A stretch of DNA of 64,000 nt from Acanthacorydalis orientalis (GCA_034766995.1 CM068318.1:1934501-1998500), one strand, 5' to 3'. Positions 32,086-43,639 are shown, numbered from the stretch's first letter. Numbers and translations: made by a program. The notes: generated by a model from the letters alone, not told the origin.

Positions 32086-33469
32086 TGATGATAAACTTAT
32101 TCTTTGCTTAAAATACATCTGTAAAATAAACTATCGTTAATTAGAAAAAAAGTATCATGAAAAAACATAAAATGTGTAAAAGATAAGAATATAGTTAATT
32201 TATACTCTATTTTAATAATATTAATAACACTACTTAATCATCGCAATTTTATGATAAGCACGTGCAACATTTAATACACGATAATTAAAACATCTATTAA
32301 TAAATAGATAGAAGGAAAAAAAAAACAACAATTCCAATTTTATCTGAACAGATGTGATATTCGAAGGTACCGGTCAATTAAACATCAATGTCATGTAAAC
32401 GAAACGATGCTCTCACAATGTTTCCAAACACACTGTACGACATTTGACCTGGAGGAATTAATACACTTGTCAAAAATATCGAGACGCACGGAATGACATA
32501 ATTGATAATTATTCGAACATCAAAGAGCGAACGAATTTACGAGCTGACGACTTGTGGTACAGATTAGATGTAAAACATAAAAAAATCTGTAAACGAGCAA
32601 TTAATTATAAACGGACACTGACTGTTATCGAACTTTCGTATGTACGTTTGGTGACATTAACATCGATGAAATAATAATTCAATTCGGTATTTTAAGAAAA
32701 CATGTGCGTTATTTATTTATACAAGTTATTGTATTGTACGGTCGAAATATCTTGTTCTATAATTGAATACGATTTATTTAAATCGCGAGAAGTTTTGTTT
32801 TTTAATTTGACAAATAAAATTCGGATATATTTATATATACCAAATGATAATAATTTATGGATTGCGTTGTCCCTGTATTTTAAATACACGAGCTTGAACA
32901 GTAAAAGTGTTTTATTGAAAGGAACGAGTAAAATATTCTGATTGTGTAAGTGTATTTCACAGAACTCAAAATAAAAATGCCGAATGGAAAACTAATAATG
33001 TTTATTATTATCAATAAAAGATACACTTGTTGTTATTGCAACTAAGGAACGTCTCATTACTATGACATTCCAGCTGCGATCACACATACACATGTACAAT
33101 TTGACAAAAAGCGTTGAGAATAGACTGTAGGGAGGAAAAAAACCTATAGAATACAAGTTAATTTCTTGAAGTTTCTTAAAATCTTATCTTTGAAGACACT
33201 ATTATTTTCGTTTCCCCGTTACCGATTTCATCTTTCGACATCTGTAGACAGATCTCTTCCCCTGTTTTACCATATCTTGCATGTCTTATGCGTCACAACA
33301 CCTCACCCCAAACCTGACCAAATTATCTTTTACATCATTTTTTTTTGTCTGGAAATAACAATGCTGAAAATGCTGTTTTTGCACGCCATCGTATTCACTA
33401 CTGTTTTGTGAGGTTAACCCAATTGCTTGACCAAAATAAGAAGTGTTTGTAATTGTTAAGTTTCGCACT
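32083..33469. other. Noncoding stretch with a repeat-poor block
   Basis: About 32340-32700 is repeat-poor with balanced composition (GGTACCGGTCAATTAAAC, GACCTGGAGGAATTAATAC). The remainder is AT-rich. Small frames at 32702-32941 and 33166-33411 show no domain. Confidence 0.45.
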
Positions 33470-33560
33470 TCAGAATCTTAATACGACGAGAAAACGTTTT
33501 AATTTAAAACATTGTTATGATTGATTCGATGTAAAGGCACCGAATTAATCTTTACACACA
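33470..33560 (-). mobile_element. MAR-1 5' end fragment (reverse orientation)
   Basis: Read on the minus strand: GATTAATTCGGTGCCTTTAC, ATCGAATCAATCATAACAAT, TTTTCTCGTCGTATTAAG. About 90 bases of the left end only. It sits directly before the TIR-C element. Confidence 0.65.
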
Positions 33561-33568
33561 ATATACGG

Positions 33569-33757
33569 TGATTCAATTTAGGCTTCCACATGGAAATATT
33601 AAAAGGGAGCGCAGCGGTTAAGAAAGTAATGTTATTTTTTATTTAGTATTTTAGTTCAATTCAGTACTGAAATACAGTTGAACTAAATTGTGGATAATAC
33701 GATTTTTTAATTTTTACGTTATTTTACTACTTTTGTGTGGAAGTCTAATTTGAATCA
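33569..33757. mobile_element. TIR-C MITE (copy 1)
   Basis: The ends are GATTCAATTTAGGCTTCC at the left and, on the opposite strand, GATTCAAATTAGACTTCC at the right. The element is about 190 bases and non-coding. An internal hairpin, TTTAGTTCAATTCAG..CAGTTGAACTAAA, lies at about 33652-33697. A TA occurs just outside each end, which would suit a Tc1/mariner-type origin. A second copy is at 61967-62179. Confidence 0.75.
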
Positions 33758-33771
33758 TCCTTTATATACTC

Positions 33772-33772
<1 letters not shown>

Positions 33773-33821
<49 letters not shown>
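33773..33821. repeat. (TA)n microsatellite
   Basis: About 50 bases of TA, 15 bases after the TIR-C element. Confidence 0.95.
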
Positions 33822-33828
<7 letters not shown>

Positions 33829-34153
33829 TTATAATTTATGCAATAAAACATATATAAATATTTATTAATATGCGCTAATAACATAGCAAGCAACTGGAAT
33901 TAAAACTTGTACAAGTCATAAAACTAGTATTTTTTCCATACACGAATTACTCATTTAACATCTTTCTTTGTTTTGTACGACATAAAAAGTATTTATCGTT
34001 CAGTAAACATACAATTGATGACATAACGAAAAACCTTGAACTACAAAGACAAATTAATATTTAGATCAGGGTCGTAATTGAATTAGCAAAGAACTCTCGT
34101 TTTCGTCAACAATATTTCATTACATTTAATTGCAACGCTCGGAAATAATAATC
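33822..34153. other. AT-rich noncoding stretch
   Basis: Nothing recognised. Confidence 0.55.
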
Positions 34154-34929
34154 TACAGGATGCGGCATAAAAAAACGTCCCGAATTTCGCTCAGCCATTG
34201 GTTCGGCGCTAGTGAGGTGGGACTGGGCGCAGTGAGGTCTTCCGTTAGCGTGCGCCTTACCGTTTTCAGTTGCCGTCATGGCTTGGACGGGTGTGCACTG
34301 AACGAACTGTCTGGAGGATTTTATACGCCGATCTTAAGTTCCATCCGTACAGAAAGATGGTTGTTCAGAAAATTAAGAAGCGCGATTGGAAGAACCGAAT
34401 GGCATTTGTGAAGGTATCCTTGAAAATGTACCTGCGAACGCAGTTCCGGTCACAAGTGACGAAGCTCACTTTCATTTGTCTGGCTACGTTGACAAGCAGA
34501 AATTCCGTTATTGAGTAGAAAACAATCATCATCAGTTTCATGAAAAGCCTCTACATAGCCAAATTGTCACTGTTTGGTGCACCATTGCAGATTTTGGTGT
34601 TTATAGCCCTTACTTTCTTGTGGAGGAAAACGAAGGCCTGAAAACGTCGACCAGCAACCATTAATGAACCGAAGGCTGCTGTGCACCCGGAAATTGCATC
34701 GATAACACCGGAAATGGCTCGCCTAGTGATAGGAAACTTCAGAAATCGACTACAAATGTGTATCGCGAATGAAGGCCACCATATCTGTACGATATCATAA
34801 TGAAAACCAATGGAAAATAAACCGTATTAATACACTTTCAGATTATGTAATAACATTTTGAATGACATTTACCATGCGTTCTTTGTCAATCTTTAAAATC
34901 TCGGTGGTTTTTTTTTGCCACACCCCGTA
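34154..34929 (+). mobile_element. Deleted mariner-like element with DUF4817-type transposase
   Basis: It is bounded by TA on both sides (34154-34155 and 34928-34929). The inverted ends are CAGGATGCGGCATAAAAAAAC at the left and, on the opposite strand, CGGGGTGTGGCAAAAAAAAAC at the right. Between them lies decayed transposase coding on the + strand. The element is about 775 bases; typical relatives are about 1.2-1.3 kb, so the 5' part of the gene, including most of the first DNA-binding helices, is missing. Confidence 0.85.
34300..34800 (+). pseudogene. DUF4817/mariner-type transposase remnant
   Basis: Blocks in order: SCTERTVWRILYADLKFHPY-type helix-turn-helix end (about 34300-34350), KRDWKNRMAFV (34378-34410), then after a frame change TSDEAHFHLSGYVDKQNF (about 34456-34508), HEKPLHSQIVTVWCTIADF (about 34540-34596), and finally NFRNRLQMCIANEGHH (about 34737-34785). 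This order is that of IS630/Tc1/mariner transposases that carry a DUF4817 domain, common in arthropods. SDEAHF holds the first catalytic aspartate. The second one (normally in a QDGAPAH-type motif) falls in a lost segment. Several frame shifts and stops make it non-functional. Confidence 0.85.
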
Positions 34930-35890
34930 CTTATTCCAGACTTTAAACTGAATATCGATCCAGCTCTAACTACGTACAATAGTGTTTATATTTTTATATA
35001 TTTTTTTGCGATGGTTGACAATTCATGGTTGTCGTTTCGAACGACGATCTGAACAAGTAATTTAATGAAAAATCGTTGACACTCGTCCGTATCGTTTCCG
35101 AACAAGAAACATTATTCGCCGTTACATGTCATCGGTGTTGATAAAACGTCCTATCCATTTAATGTCACTCGCTATCAATGCTGGCATATTGACACTTGAA
35201 CTTTTCGCCGTCTCGAGGTCGTCGGAAATGTCCACCGAAATGATTTGTAACATGTCCTGTGTGTCAATAACGACCAATTACAGCGTTAACATGGAATGAC
35301 CTTTGATAAACATCCGATCGCTTGCAAACAGCAATTAAATTGTCATTGTAATTTAATGTTTACGACAGGTAATAAAGATTTAGCATATTTTTGGTTAGGT
35401 AATTTGTGTGAATTCGTCAAATGACTTTTGTACAGCGATCCGTGTATACACTGTTGGTGGATTGTATTTATTATAATGTGGTCAATTTAAAATCTGATAC
35501 AAAATAACGATTTTTTTTTTATTTCCTTCGCAGCTTATTAGTGAAACCAAAATTTCATAACTGACATTTTATGATACGTTATGGTATATCGCGTACAAGT
35601 TTATTTTCGCTTTTTTATAATCTAATATCAGTCTTGTCATTAGTTTTAAACGTGTGACCGTTGCTTAAAAGTCGTTTCCTTATTGTTCCGATTCTGTTAT
35701 TTCGAATTGTTCTCACGACCGAAATTGAAAATAATACCGAATATTATATTGATTTGAAAATATTTAATCGTAATTTAATCTTTAATTAACCATCAGTATG
35801 ATTTATATTCAAGAAGAATGTCTTCTTTTAAACTACTTCGTTATTATTTAACAATAAAGAAAATTAACACACAATTAAATTCATTTTAAG
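34930..35890. other. Repeat-poor block
   Basis: About 35030-35400 is unique-looking with balanced composition. It includes TGACCTTTGATAAAC (overlapping nuclear-receptor-like and TCF-like sites), AATTAAATTGTCATTGTAATTTAAT and several TGTCA motifs. It resembles conserved noncoding sequence. No coding frame is credible. Confidence 0.35.
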
Positions 35891-37949
35891 ATTTTTTCTA
35901 ATCGACGTTTTGATTTTTTTTACAATTGGATAAACAAACTGATTGAATAATTATGATTTGAATATTAAATTCATTGCTTACTCGATGAATTAAATGGAAA
36001 ATGGTACAAAAATCAACATAATCATCTCTGAAAAAATTATGATTCAATAATTCAAATTTAGATACAAAAAATCCATACCATGCGTACAGTCTATTTAATG
36101 AAAGTGGTTTCTTGCTCATTTAACATTTCTTAATAGTTAATTTTATTCATCTATTAGTATAATTAGGCACCTGAAATTGAATTTAACCCTATATTTATTG
36201 AATTGATTAATGGAACAATGTAATCTTATTTGTATAAAAATAACCAATGGATCAACTGTAAAAAAATGTGATAGATATTTTAGAAAAATGTTGAAAAGAG
36301 AACTGTTGCATTATTCAAATTTGAAGAAATGAAAAAAAGATCTTTAACCGTTTGTTCGCTGAATTAATCGAAATGCACAAATTGGACAATGTAATTTTTA
36401 TTATGAAAAATAATAACTTTTAAGAATAAAATCAATTTTTTTTCATTTGGTCAATTGAATTATTGATTAATGAATATCAGTTTTTTGAAGATTTGAAAGT
36501 TGTGGTAACACATCAAAGATAGAAATTTAACTTGAAAAATAAATTTTAAATGATGACATGGACTCGCTTCGAAAGATATTCTATTCTTTATCTATTTTGT
36601 ATCCGAGTCTGTATTTATCGAACGGCGCGTTAAGGTCCCAACAAAGCGCAGTAAAGAGGAATCGCGGTTGAATATCGTCGATGTTTTAAAAAACAATTTC
36701 CGTTCTTGATAGAAACTGCGTAAAAATCTAACCCTGATGAATATTCGTTTTAATAAAAAAGTAAACGTTTTAAATATGCGCCAATTTAAACTAATATGTT
36801 GAATCAAACACTGAAATTGTTTAATGTGAATAATTAAGAAAGGACCTATTAATTGATGCTCACAAAGCCGTGAAAGATGTTGCTTAAGAAAAGGGGAGAA
36901 GCGGAATATATTGTGAGTCGACCCCCTTTATTATTCAACAATGATTCAATTGAAAAACGCATACAGCGAACAGAGACGACGCACGATCGAGAAGTATGCG
37001 AACGTCGCGCGCCGTCTCTTTTTATAAGAGGTTTCTTAATCGTTCCGCCGCATGTGATGTGATATAATCGGTGCGGAGAGAAGGACAAGAGACGAACGCG
37101 CCCGCTTCTATCATTCATATGATCGATCGCTCCCTCTTGTTTCAATAAGTGATTCGGTTTTATTGTTTGCCATACCTTGGGGCAATTAAGAACGATTTCA
37201 TAATTACAAACCCAATCAAAAGTTTGCGCGGAGTGAAGAGATCAAATTACACGCAAAAACTAATTTAATTATTTCACTTTGTAAGTTTTGACGGATGGGC
37301 TGCGCGAGGGAGACGGCGGGACGCGATACGTCAAGTGATGATTATTCGCAATGATTTTATCGAATGAGTTTTATGATAAAAGTTTTGATATCATCGACGC
37401 TGAAAGAGGATTTTAAAACGGAAGACTTCTCGAGTGGCGATTTTTACGGGCGCGATGGTCGTAAATATTTTCACGGCGAGATGGAATTCGTTATTAGGCC
37501 GTTACACAAACGTTCACATACTTCAGTCGACGACTCGCGGAGTTTGGAAATAATTAAAAAAAAATAATAATTTCAATGAGAGATTTATCGACCGACAATA
37601 TTTCATTTTTGTGAGTTTTTTAATCCGCAATTCATAACAGAAAACTATCTTTAGAATGAATAAATATCCTTTTTTACATAAACGTTGATGTACTTTGTCT
37701 ACTTTAAAAAATAATACAATATGTGGAAAATATAACAATCACTGAATGAAATATCTAGAGAACGAAAAAGAAAACCAAAAGTGTTAACTTTTTCAATCTC
37801 TTCCTGGAAATGTACAGAAGAACGTTATGTCGATGAAATTTAACATTATTTGTATTTATAAACGAGGTCGTTTTTAAATAAATACCTTAAACGGTCTAGT
37901 TAGAAGCAAAAAATATCAGTAATAACATTTTTCTATAAGATTCTTCTAT
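35891..37949. other. AT-rich noncoding with one GC-richer block
   Basis: A weak duplication is seen between about 36195-36260 and 36361-36425 (TGGAACAATGTAATCTTATT against TGGACAATGTAATTTTTATT). About 36850-37150 is GC-richer, with open frames on both strands (36849-37145 -, 36877-37062 +), no domain. About 37260-37540 is also GC-richer, with a 67-codon + frame (37364-37567), unrecognised. Confidence 0.4.
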
Positions 37950-38150
37950 ACCTCCATGCTTTGAAGATAATATGATTTCTATGGCGAATCAATGATTTTC
38001 AAAGCGCTAACACACAGACAAATCTGATTATATTTGTGTCTAGATTTTTCAGTATCTAAACACTCTTTGGATGATTGAATCTTCATCGAAATAAGCAGCA
38101 ATCAAAAATTATTAATAAAGATTTATTAAACATTTTCGATCAGAATAGTT
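37950..38150. repeat. FB-A foldback copy, degraded
   Basis: The left half keeps TTTGAAGATAATATGATTTC, GCGCTAACACACAGAC and AAATCTGAT. The right half keeps ATTTTTCAGTATC, TTGAATCTTCATCGAAATAAG, CAGCAATCAAAAATTATTAA and AAACATTTTCGATCAGAA. The outer arms are lost. Confidence 0.55.
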
Positions 38151-38249
38151 TTTTTTTAACTAACAGTTATCATAAAAAGACATCCTTCGTATCCCATCAT
38201 CAACATTATTTTAGTGTCTTTTTCTGGTTGTAAATTTCGTTAGGATCCT

Positions 38250-38300
38250 TAAATCGAAACATCATATCTATCCTGCCTCATTTCATATTTACAAAATAAA
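38250..38300 (+). repeat. Interspersed repeat fragment (copy 2 of 2)
   Basis: CTTAAATCGAAACATCATATC, TATCCTGCCTCATTTCATAT. It matches the fragment at 31803-31852. Confidence 0.6.
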
Positions 38301-38792
38301 CAAACACATCTCCAGCTCATTAATTTGCTAACAAACTTGTGTATCCAACTGAAATTATTTTCCATCGACAGAGCGGATATTGGAGATTATTAATATTCTT
38401 TTTACAAGTTTAATAAAAACTGTGTTTTAACACACTATTAAGGAAAAAAATGTATATAAGTTTCGTAATACAAAACACGTCTCTATGTACCGACCAACAT
38501 CCAATAATACACAAATTATATTAATTTCGTCCACTATATAGAGAAAGGTCTCGAGTTCAAATTTTCTGAATTCCCGACAGAATTGTGTTGTCGTTTTTTT
38601 TTCCGAACGAGACCTTGAATAATATACTTATAATCGTGAATCTGTCATGTCTTATAATTAGTTTCTTTTAAAATACTTTCGAACGTAATTGTTTACTATG
38701 ATTAACGTTGTCATAATATATCACATTCGCTAATTGAATTTTATTTAGAAAATCTGTTTCGAAATCGATCATATTTTGGGGTTTGATTCGGA

Positions 38793-38811
38793 ATTCGTCC
38801 AATGGACGAAT
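38793..38811. repeat. 19-base inverted repeat
   Basis: The perfect arms ATTCGTCCA and TGGACGAAT are separated by one base and followed by TCGATCGATG. It could be a dimeric protein-binding site or simply chance. Confidence 0.5.
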
Positions 38812-39043
38812 CGATCGATGTTATTTTTCTTGTCTTTGAGGTCATTGTTCGTTGTTTCAGTTTCTCTGATATCGGTTTTGGTTTTCGACATCTTCAAATG
38901 AGAGACACAAAAACAGATTAGTGAATTTAAAGGCAAGAGTAATATCAAATATTACTTGAAAATTATATTCATAAATTATATAAAATTTTAACTGAAATAT
39001 GAAAAATCGCTCGTTAGTTCTGTAAGATCCGAGCGATATTTTT

Positions 39044-39051
<8 letters not shown>

Positions 39052-39117
<66 letters not shown>

Positions 39118-39128
39118 GTAGAGAGAGA
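39052..39128. repeat. (TA)n(GA)n microsatellite
   Basis: A TA run to about 39118, then GAGAGAGAGGGAG. Confidence 0.95.
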
Positions 39129-39228
39129 GGGAGAAAGACGAAAAAAATGTACATTTTTTTATTCAGGCTTTAAGTTCAATTAATATTACTGTTTGTATAG
39201 ATAAATTTTACACTTATTTATTGAGTTA

Positions 39229-39262
39229 CTGAAATTGTTTTTCTTTTTTGTTACAGGTAAGT
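39229..39262 (+). promoter_or_regulatory. Candidate recursive (zero-length) splice site
   Basis: In order: a branch-point-like ACTGA (the A at 39232 lies 24 bases before the AG), a polypyrimidine tract TTGTTTTTCTTTTTTG (39235-39250), TTACAG ending at 39256, and immediately GTAAGT (39257-39262). A strong 3' splice site fused to an optimal 5' splice site is the known signature of ratchet points used for stepwise removal of long introns in insects. By eye I found no other CAG|GTAAGT in the window on either strand. Chance occurrence of the short motif is possible; the pyrimidine tract and the second donor downstream make it less likely. Confidence 0.45.
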
Positions 39263-39323
39263 GTTCTATTGAAATTTGTATAGAAAATCAAGTGAACAAT
39301 AGACTCACAAAGTCTATTCTAAA
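39257..39323 (+). other. Candidate 67-base recursive-splice or cassette exon
   Basis: The segment runs from the 3' splice site at 39256/39257 to a second donor, AAA|GTAAGTTTTC, at 39323/39324. It is bounded by a good acceptor and a good donor. In the third frame it is open throughout (21 codons: KCSIEICIENQ, then VNNRLTKSIL). The other two frames contain stops. Its length of 3n+1 means inclusion would shift a reading frame, unless it is untranslated or is removed again by the donor recreated at its own first bases. That is how recursive-splice exons behave. I cannot name a protein from it. Fortuitous splice-like sequence remains possible. Confidence 0.35.
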
Positions 39324-39329
39324 GTAAGT

Positions 39330-40140
39330 TTTCTTCCCTAATATGATTATTAATTTTTATTTTACAATTGTTATAAAATGTTATGTCTATATTATGTGTT
39401 GTATATACATTTGGAGTTAATTTCTATAAATATACAATAATTGATATCAAAAGAACAACAGCTTTATTAAACAATATGATTGTTCTGTGTGAATTCTCGA
39501 CGTGAAGTCTGAATTGGTTTCTTCTACAATCGATTTTGGTTTTTGTTCTCTTTATATCACTTTTAGATAGATTTTGAACAGAGTTGAAAATCTATCTAGA
39601 GATGATGAGATTCGAAAAGGGTTGTACAATAAATTAAATCAGTGTAGTGTTCAAGATTCACACAGAATAATATAGGAAAAAAGAAAACGATGACCATTAT
39701 GAAAAATATTTGCTAGGAAATAAATAATCAAATGTCAAAATATTAAAAATATAATATATTTTTTGAGAACAGAATAGTTCTTAAATATGTTCGGTCCGTA
39801 CAATATTTGTATGTCATGAATAGAACCAGTGTTAATCATGAGTTTTAAGTAAATGTTTATCGGTGTTGTTCTGTTTGTTTTTCTAATTAATAGATTTATT
39901 TATTCAACAGAATCCTTATTATAAATCTGTTAGGGTTGTGTGTATACATTAATAACAGTTAGCAGACACTGTCGTAATGGCCTTAAGCATAATTAATACG
40001 AATAGTTCACTCTTGTATCTAAACACAATAGAATTAAAAATAGCGATTCGTCAAAAAAAAACACACACACACACATTGTCGAAACGCACAGCCCCGTTCT
40101 TAGACAATAAACTCATTTTTGCCGAACGGTAAAAAAAACA
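39330..40140. other. AT-rich noncoding stretch
   Basis: A short (CA)n run at about 40061-40075. No gene or repeat family recognised. Confidence 0.55.
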
Positions 40141-40560
40141 TCTTCTGGCACACTCACTCATTCGTCCGCATCCACATCCGACATAATCTTCGTTGCACGC
40201 ATAAAAATTTATAACGCAGTCATAATATCACTAAAACGCTCCATATAAAAGTTCTTAATTATGATAAATTCATCGGAGTACGCGCTCGTTTCACCTCTTT
40301 TTCCACGGAGACCCATACGCCAACGGATGCCGGCGGCCCTTATTGTTATTCTCAGTGCTGCTAACCCCGTTTGTATTAGTATTTAACCCTTTCTGCCCCC
40401 CGAGGATGAGAGACTGTGGGGCTCGTTCAGGTGGTCGAAACGATGAGGATGAGTGCGAGCGAGAAGGCGCGGAAGGTAAAGTTGCAGAGTTGTGTAGAGG
40501 ATTTCGGGACGTCGACGAACGCGGCTCGCTGTCTTAGGAAGTAATGTATTTTGTAATCAC
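40141..40560. other. Repeat-poor, GC-richer block
   Basis: Unique-looking sequence with a GC-rich centre (about 40330-40530: GCCGGCGGCCC, GCGAGAAGGCGCGGAAGG). A 64-codon + frame (40343-40537) is charged and without a domain. Confidence 0.35.
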
Positions 40561-41385
40561 TTGTAGCTGTTCAATTTATTCTCTTATTCATTTGTTATTT
40601 AGTTTATTCGTACGAAAAGAAAATCGATGACTAATTTAACTAGAAATATTCAAACAACTTCTATGCTAAAATGAAACTAATTATTTTATTCCATATTTCT
40701 TTAAGGCATATTTCAATTTTTATTACCATTTAGACAGTTAACTTTCATTATATATATATATAGAGAGAGAGAGAAGTAGAGAGATAGGTATGAGTGTGTG
40801 ATCAAAAAAGCGCTGTAATTTCTGTCTTATTTCGAAAAATATGTACCTGTGCTATTATATCAATAATAAAATATATGAAAATTGCGTTATAAGTCAGTTG
40901 ATTGTTATTTGAGAATAAGATGTGAATTTTAATGGAATATAATATCTACAGATTAACTTTTTTCATTTTTTCAATCGTGTTGACTTTAGCTCCCAACCCC
41001 AAATATCTATCCATCTTCAATAGTTTTTTAATTTAAAAAATGTAGACATTCTTAAGTGTCTTGATACAATCGTCTATCGTACGACTTGCTGTTTCTTTAT
41101 TTCTTCATTATGTTTTAGTCAAAAAACAAAAAAAAATGTCAAATTTGTAAAATATCGAAATTCTCGAGATTTCTTGAAAGATTCGTCTGTTGTTGGGTTT
41201 GCCGTTTTATCAAATGTATTCGTAGTTGTTTATTTATGATTTGATTGCATGCGAAATTCAAATTCAAATTGAATTTTAAGTTTAATTTCCGTGCACATTT
41301 TTTTTTTAAAAAAACTCAAACTCTGTAATCAAATCAATCAATCGGACATATCTTTTCAGAGAAGATATTTTATTTTTTCAATTCG
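40561..41385. other. AT-rich noncoding stretch
   Basis: A (TA)n(GA)n microsatellite lies at about 40751-40773. Nothing else recognised. Confidence 0.55.
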
Positions 41386-41815
41386 TAAAAGTATGCAACA
41401 TCCATCGCCGAAGAATTTCTCTAGTCATCGGTCCGCGTGGCTCGGTTCTCCCCTACGTATCCTTCGCATCAATCCAACAACATACCATCACCACTCTCTG
41501 TGCTACTGTTGTGCTCCCGGCAACTTCCTGTGCTATCCCGGCCGTGAAGTCCCTTGGGAATGACGTCCTTGCTGCTGCTGATGCTGCAGAAGCATAAAAT
41601 CCTCGCCGTCGTCGTGCCACTCTCTTCCTCGTCCTTTGCGTCTCGTCTTCATCCTCAACCCTTTTTCATCGCTCGTCTCGCGGACGATGAATATCATCGT
41701 CCCGTATTAGATTTTCGTCCTCGTATTATTCAACGAACACAAACGGATAGGGTGGGGTCTGACCTCTCTTATAAACAAACATGTACGAGCGCGTTAACTG
41801 TGTATGTTGAAATTA
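41386..41815. other. Repeat-poor, pyrimidine-rich block with small frames
   Basis: The + strand is C/T-rich (CTCTTCCTCGTCC, CCGTCGTCGTGCC), and GCTGCTGCTGATGCTGCAG forms a short trinucleotide run at about 41570-41588. A 54-codon minus frame (41533-41697) starts with ATG and includes LLQHQQQQ within a charged context. Two + frames (41291-41563, 41554-41820) overlap it. No family is recognised, so I do not call a gene. Confidence 0.35.
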
Positions 41816-42870
41816 TGTAGCTATAAAAAAATTGTTGTGATTTCGCATGTTGTGCAGTTGAAATTGATATTCGCCGGAGTTTACGGTACGCGGAAAATGA
41901 ACGTCGGTTTGAATAAATATGTTATTTAATTGAATTTCTATGTCGGCGTGACGCCGCGATACGTCCTTAGTATTCGAATAAGACAATGAATCGGTCGGTC
42001 AGTGTTATGAATCGAATTCAGTTAGAAACAGTGTTCGTCTTGCGTCAAACACTGTCTATAACATCTCTTAACAATGAATTTGTTTTTAAATTCAAATCTT
42101 ATAAAAATGTTGCCCGTATACTGTATGTTATATTCATTGTTGTAGACTATGTTTGACCGATTAATCATCATACATAACCTTAAAATTTCGTATCGAATTT
42201 GTCTGTAGTATTTCATAAATTATGCAACTTTGTAAACATTCTTTTTCGAAAAATATAATGATTACAATTATAATTATTATTGTAGACAATTATAAACAGA
42301 ACATTTTCACAACTGAATTCTTCAGTTTGTAAATAATCATTTTTTTATCTAAATGTGACGAATTTGAAATATTTTTAGTTATCGTGACTCTTCAATTAAC
42401 ATTCTATATTAATTTTTTCGCATTATGTTCAGTTCGAAATATATTATATCATAAACTCTCTCTCTCTCTCTCTCTCTATATGTATATGTATACATGTGTG
42501 TGTATAAAATGATAAAATAGATATGTCACGATGAGTTATGATTTTTTCTGTGCATGTTCAGTGAGCAGACACAAAAAGTACTGTTTATAGAAAAAGAAAA
42601 CTTTCTAAAATATCGAATGCGTTACGCAAACACTGAAGCGTTGTATACATTCGTAATTATTTCATTAAATAGTCTAGTAAACGGTCCTGTACGCCGCAGA
42701 AAAATTGAAACGCGAACGTGTGTGTGTGTGTATGTGTGTGTGTGCACTGTCAGAAAAATCATTAGGGCAAATTATGCAAATGAGACGATATTAAAAAAAA
42801 GAACAGGCCGCAGCGGGCGTGACGCTGATGATATTTTAATTGCCGGGAATGCTAATTTTTCCACTTTCTA
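41816..42870. other. Noncoding stretch with (CT)n and (GT)n tracts
   Basis: (CT)n at about 42457-42477 and (GT)n at about 42717-42744. A 105-codon + frame (42554-42871) crosses the GT tract and shows no domain. Confidence 0.5.
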
Positions 42871-43448
42871 AACACCGTCCCCTCGCCTCGTACGCACGAC
42901 TTTTTTCCACTCGGCTCGCTTCTGTTCGTTTTCGACGTCGACGAAGGAGCAGTCGATCGGGGTCTCCTGTCCGCAGGTACAATCGAACACACAGATATTT
43001 CTACATATTAGGATTGCGTATGCACATGTATGGACTTGCGAAGCGTGATTCCGTACAGTATTGTTTAATAGAGCACACACATCGCTTCGAGATAAATGGT
43101 ATTTGTTTGGCGATCCATTGTTTTATAATATCTATTGTAAAGTGAATGCATGATGTAAGCATCTTATAATTTTAGTGTAATGTTTACTTGGTATGGAATA
43201 TGTCTTCCTTAATAGATCATTGTTCCGCGGATCACAAATACGACACCAAATATATTGTTTTCGAATATTTACAAGTGCCTGTGCACGATAAAAAAATGTA
43301 TGTATTTTTGCAAAAAGAATATATCTCTTATATTAAATACAATGTATTCGAATGTACAGAAGAGATTTTCAATGAGTAATAATCATATATGTTGAACATT
43401 TAACCTGGAAAAATTGTATCAGTTTTGGAGAAGTGGAAATTTCGCATT
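42871..43448. other. Repeat-poor block, GC-richer at its start
   Basis: About 42875-42990 is GC-richer (CCGTCCCCTCGCCTCGTACG, TTCGACGTCGACGAAGG). No coding evidence. A 101-codon + frame (42840-43145) and a 70-codon minus frame overlap each other. Confidence 0.35.
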
Positions 43449-43588
43449 TATTAGATGTGAAAATTAATTCTGTGCTTTTAAATTGAATCAGTCATAACTC
43501 GGTTTTAAATTCAAATATTGTCTCATCGTTCTATGAGTTTGAAGTATCAACCTTAATATTTAATAACACTATATATCTTAGATAAGTC

Positions 43589-43639
<51 letters not shown>

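Noticed and set aside
42965..42985. CTCCTGTCCGCAG|GTACAA as a splice site pair
   Set aside because: The acceptor is reasonable but the donor is weak and no exon context is visible.
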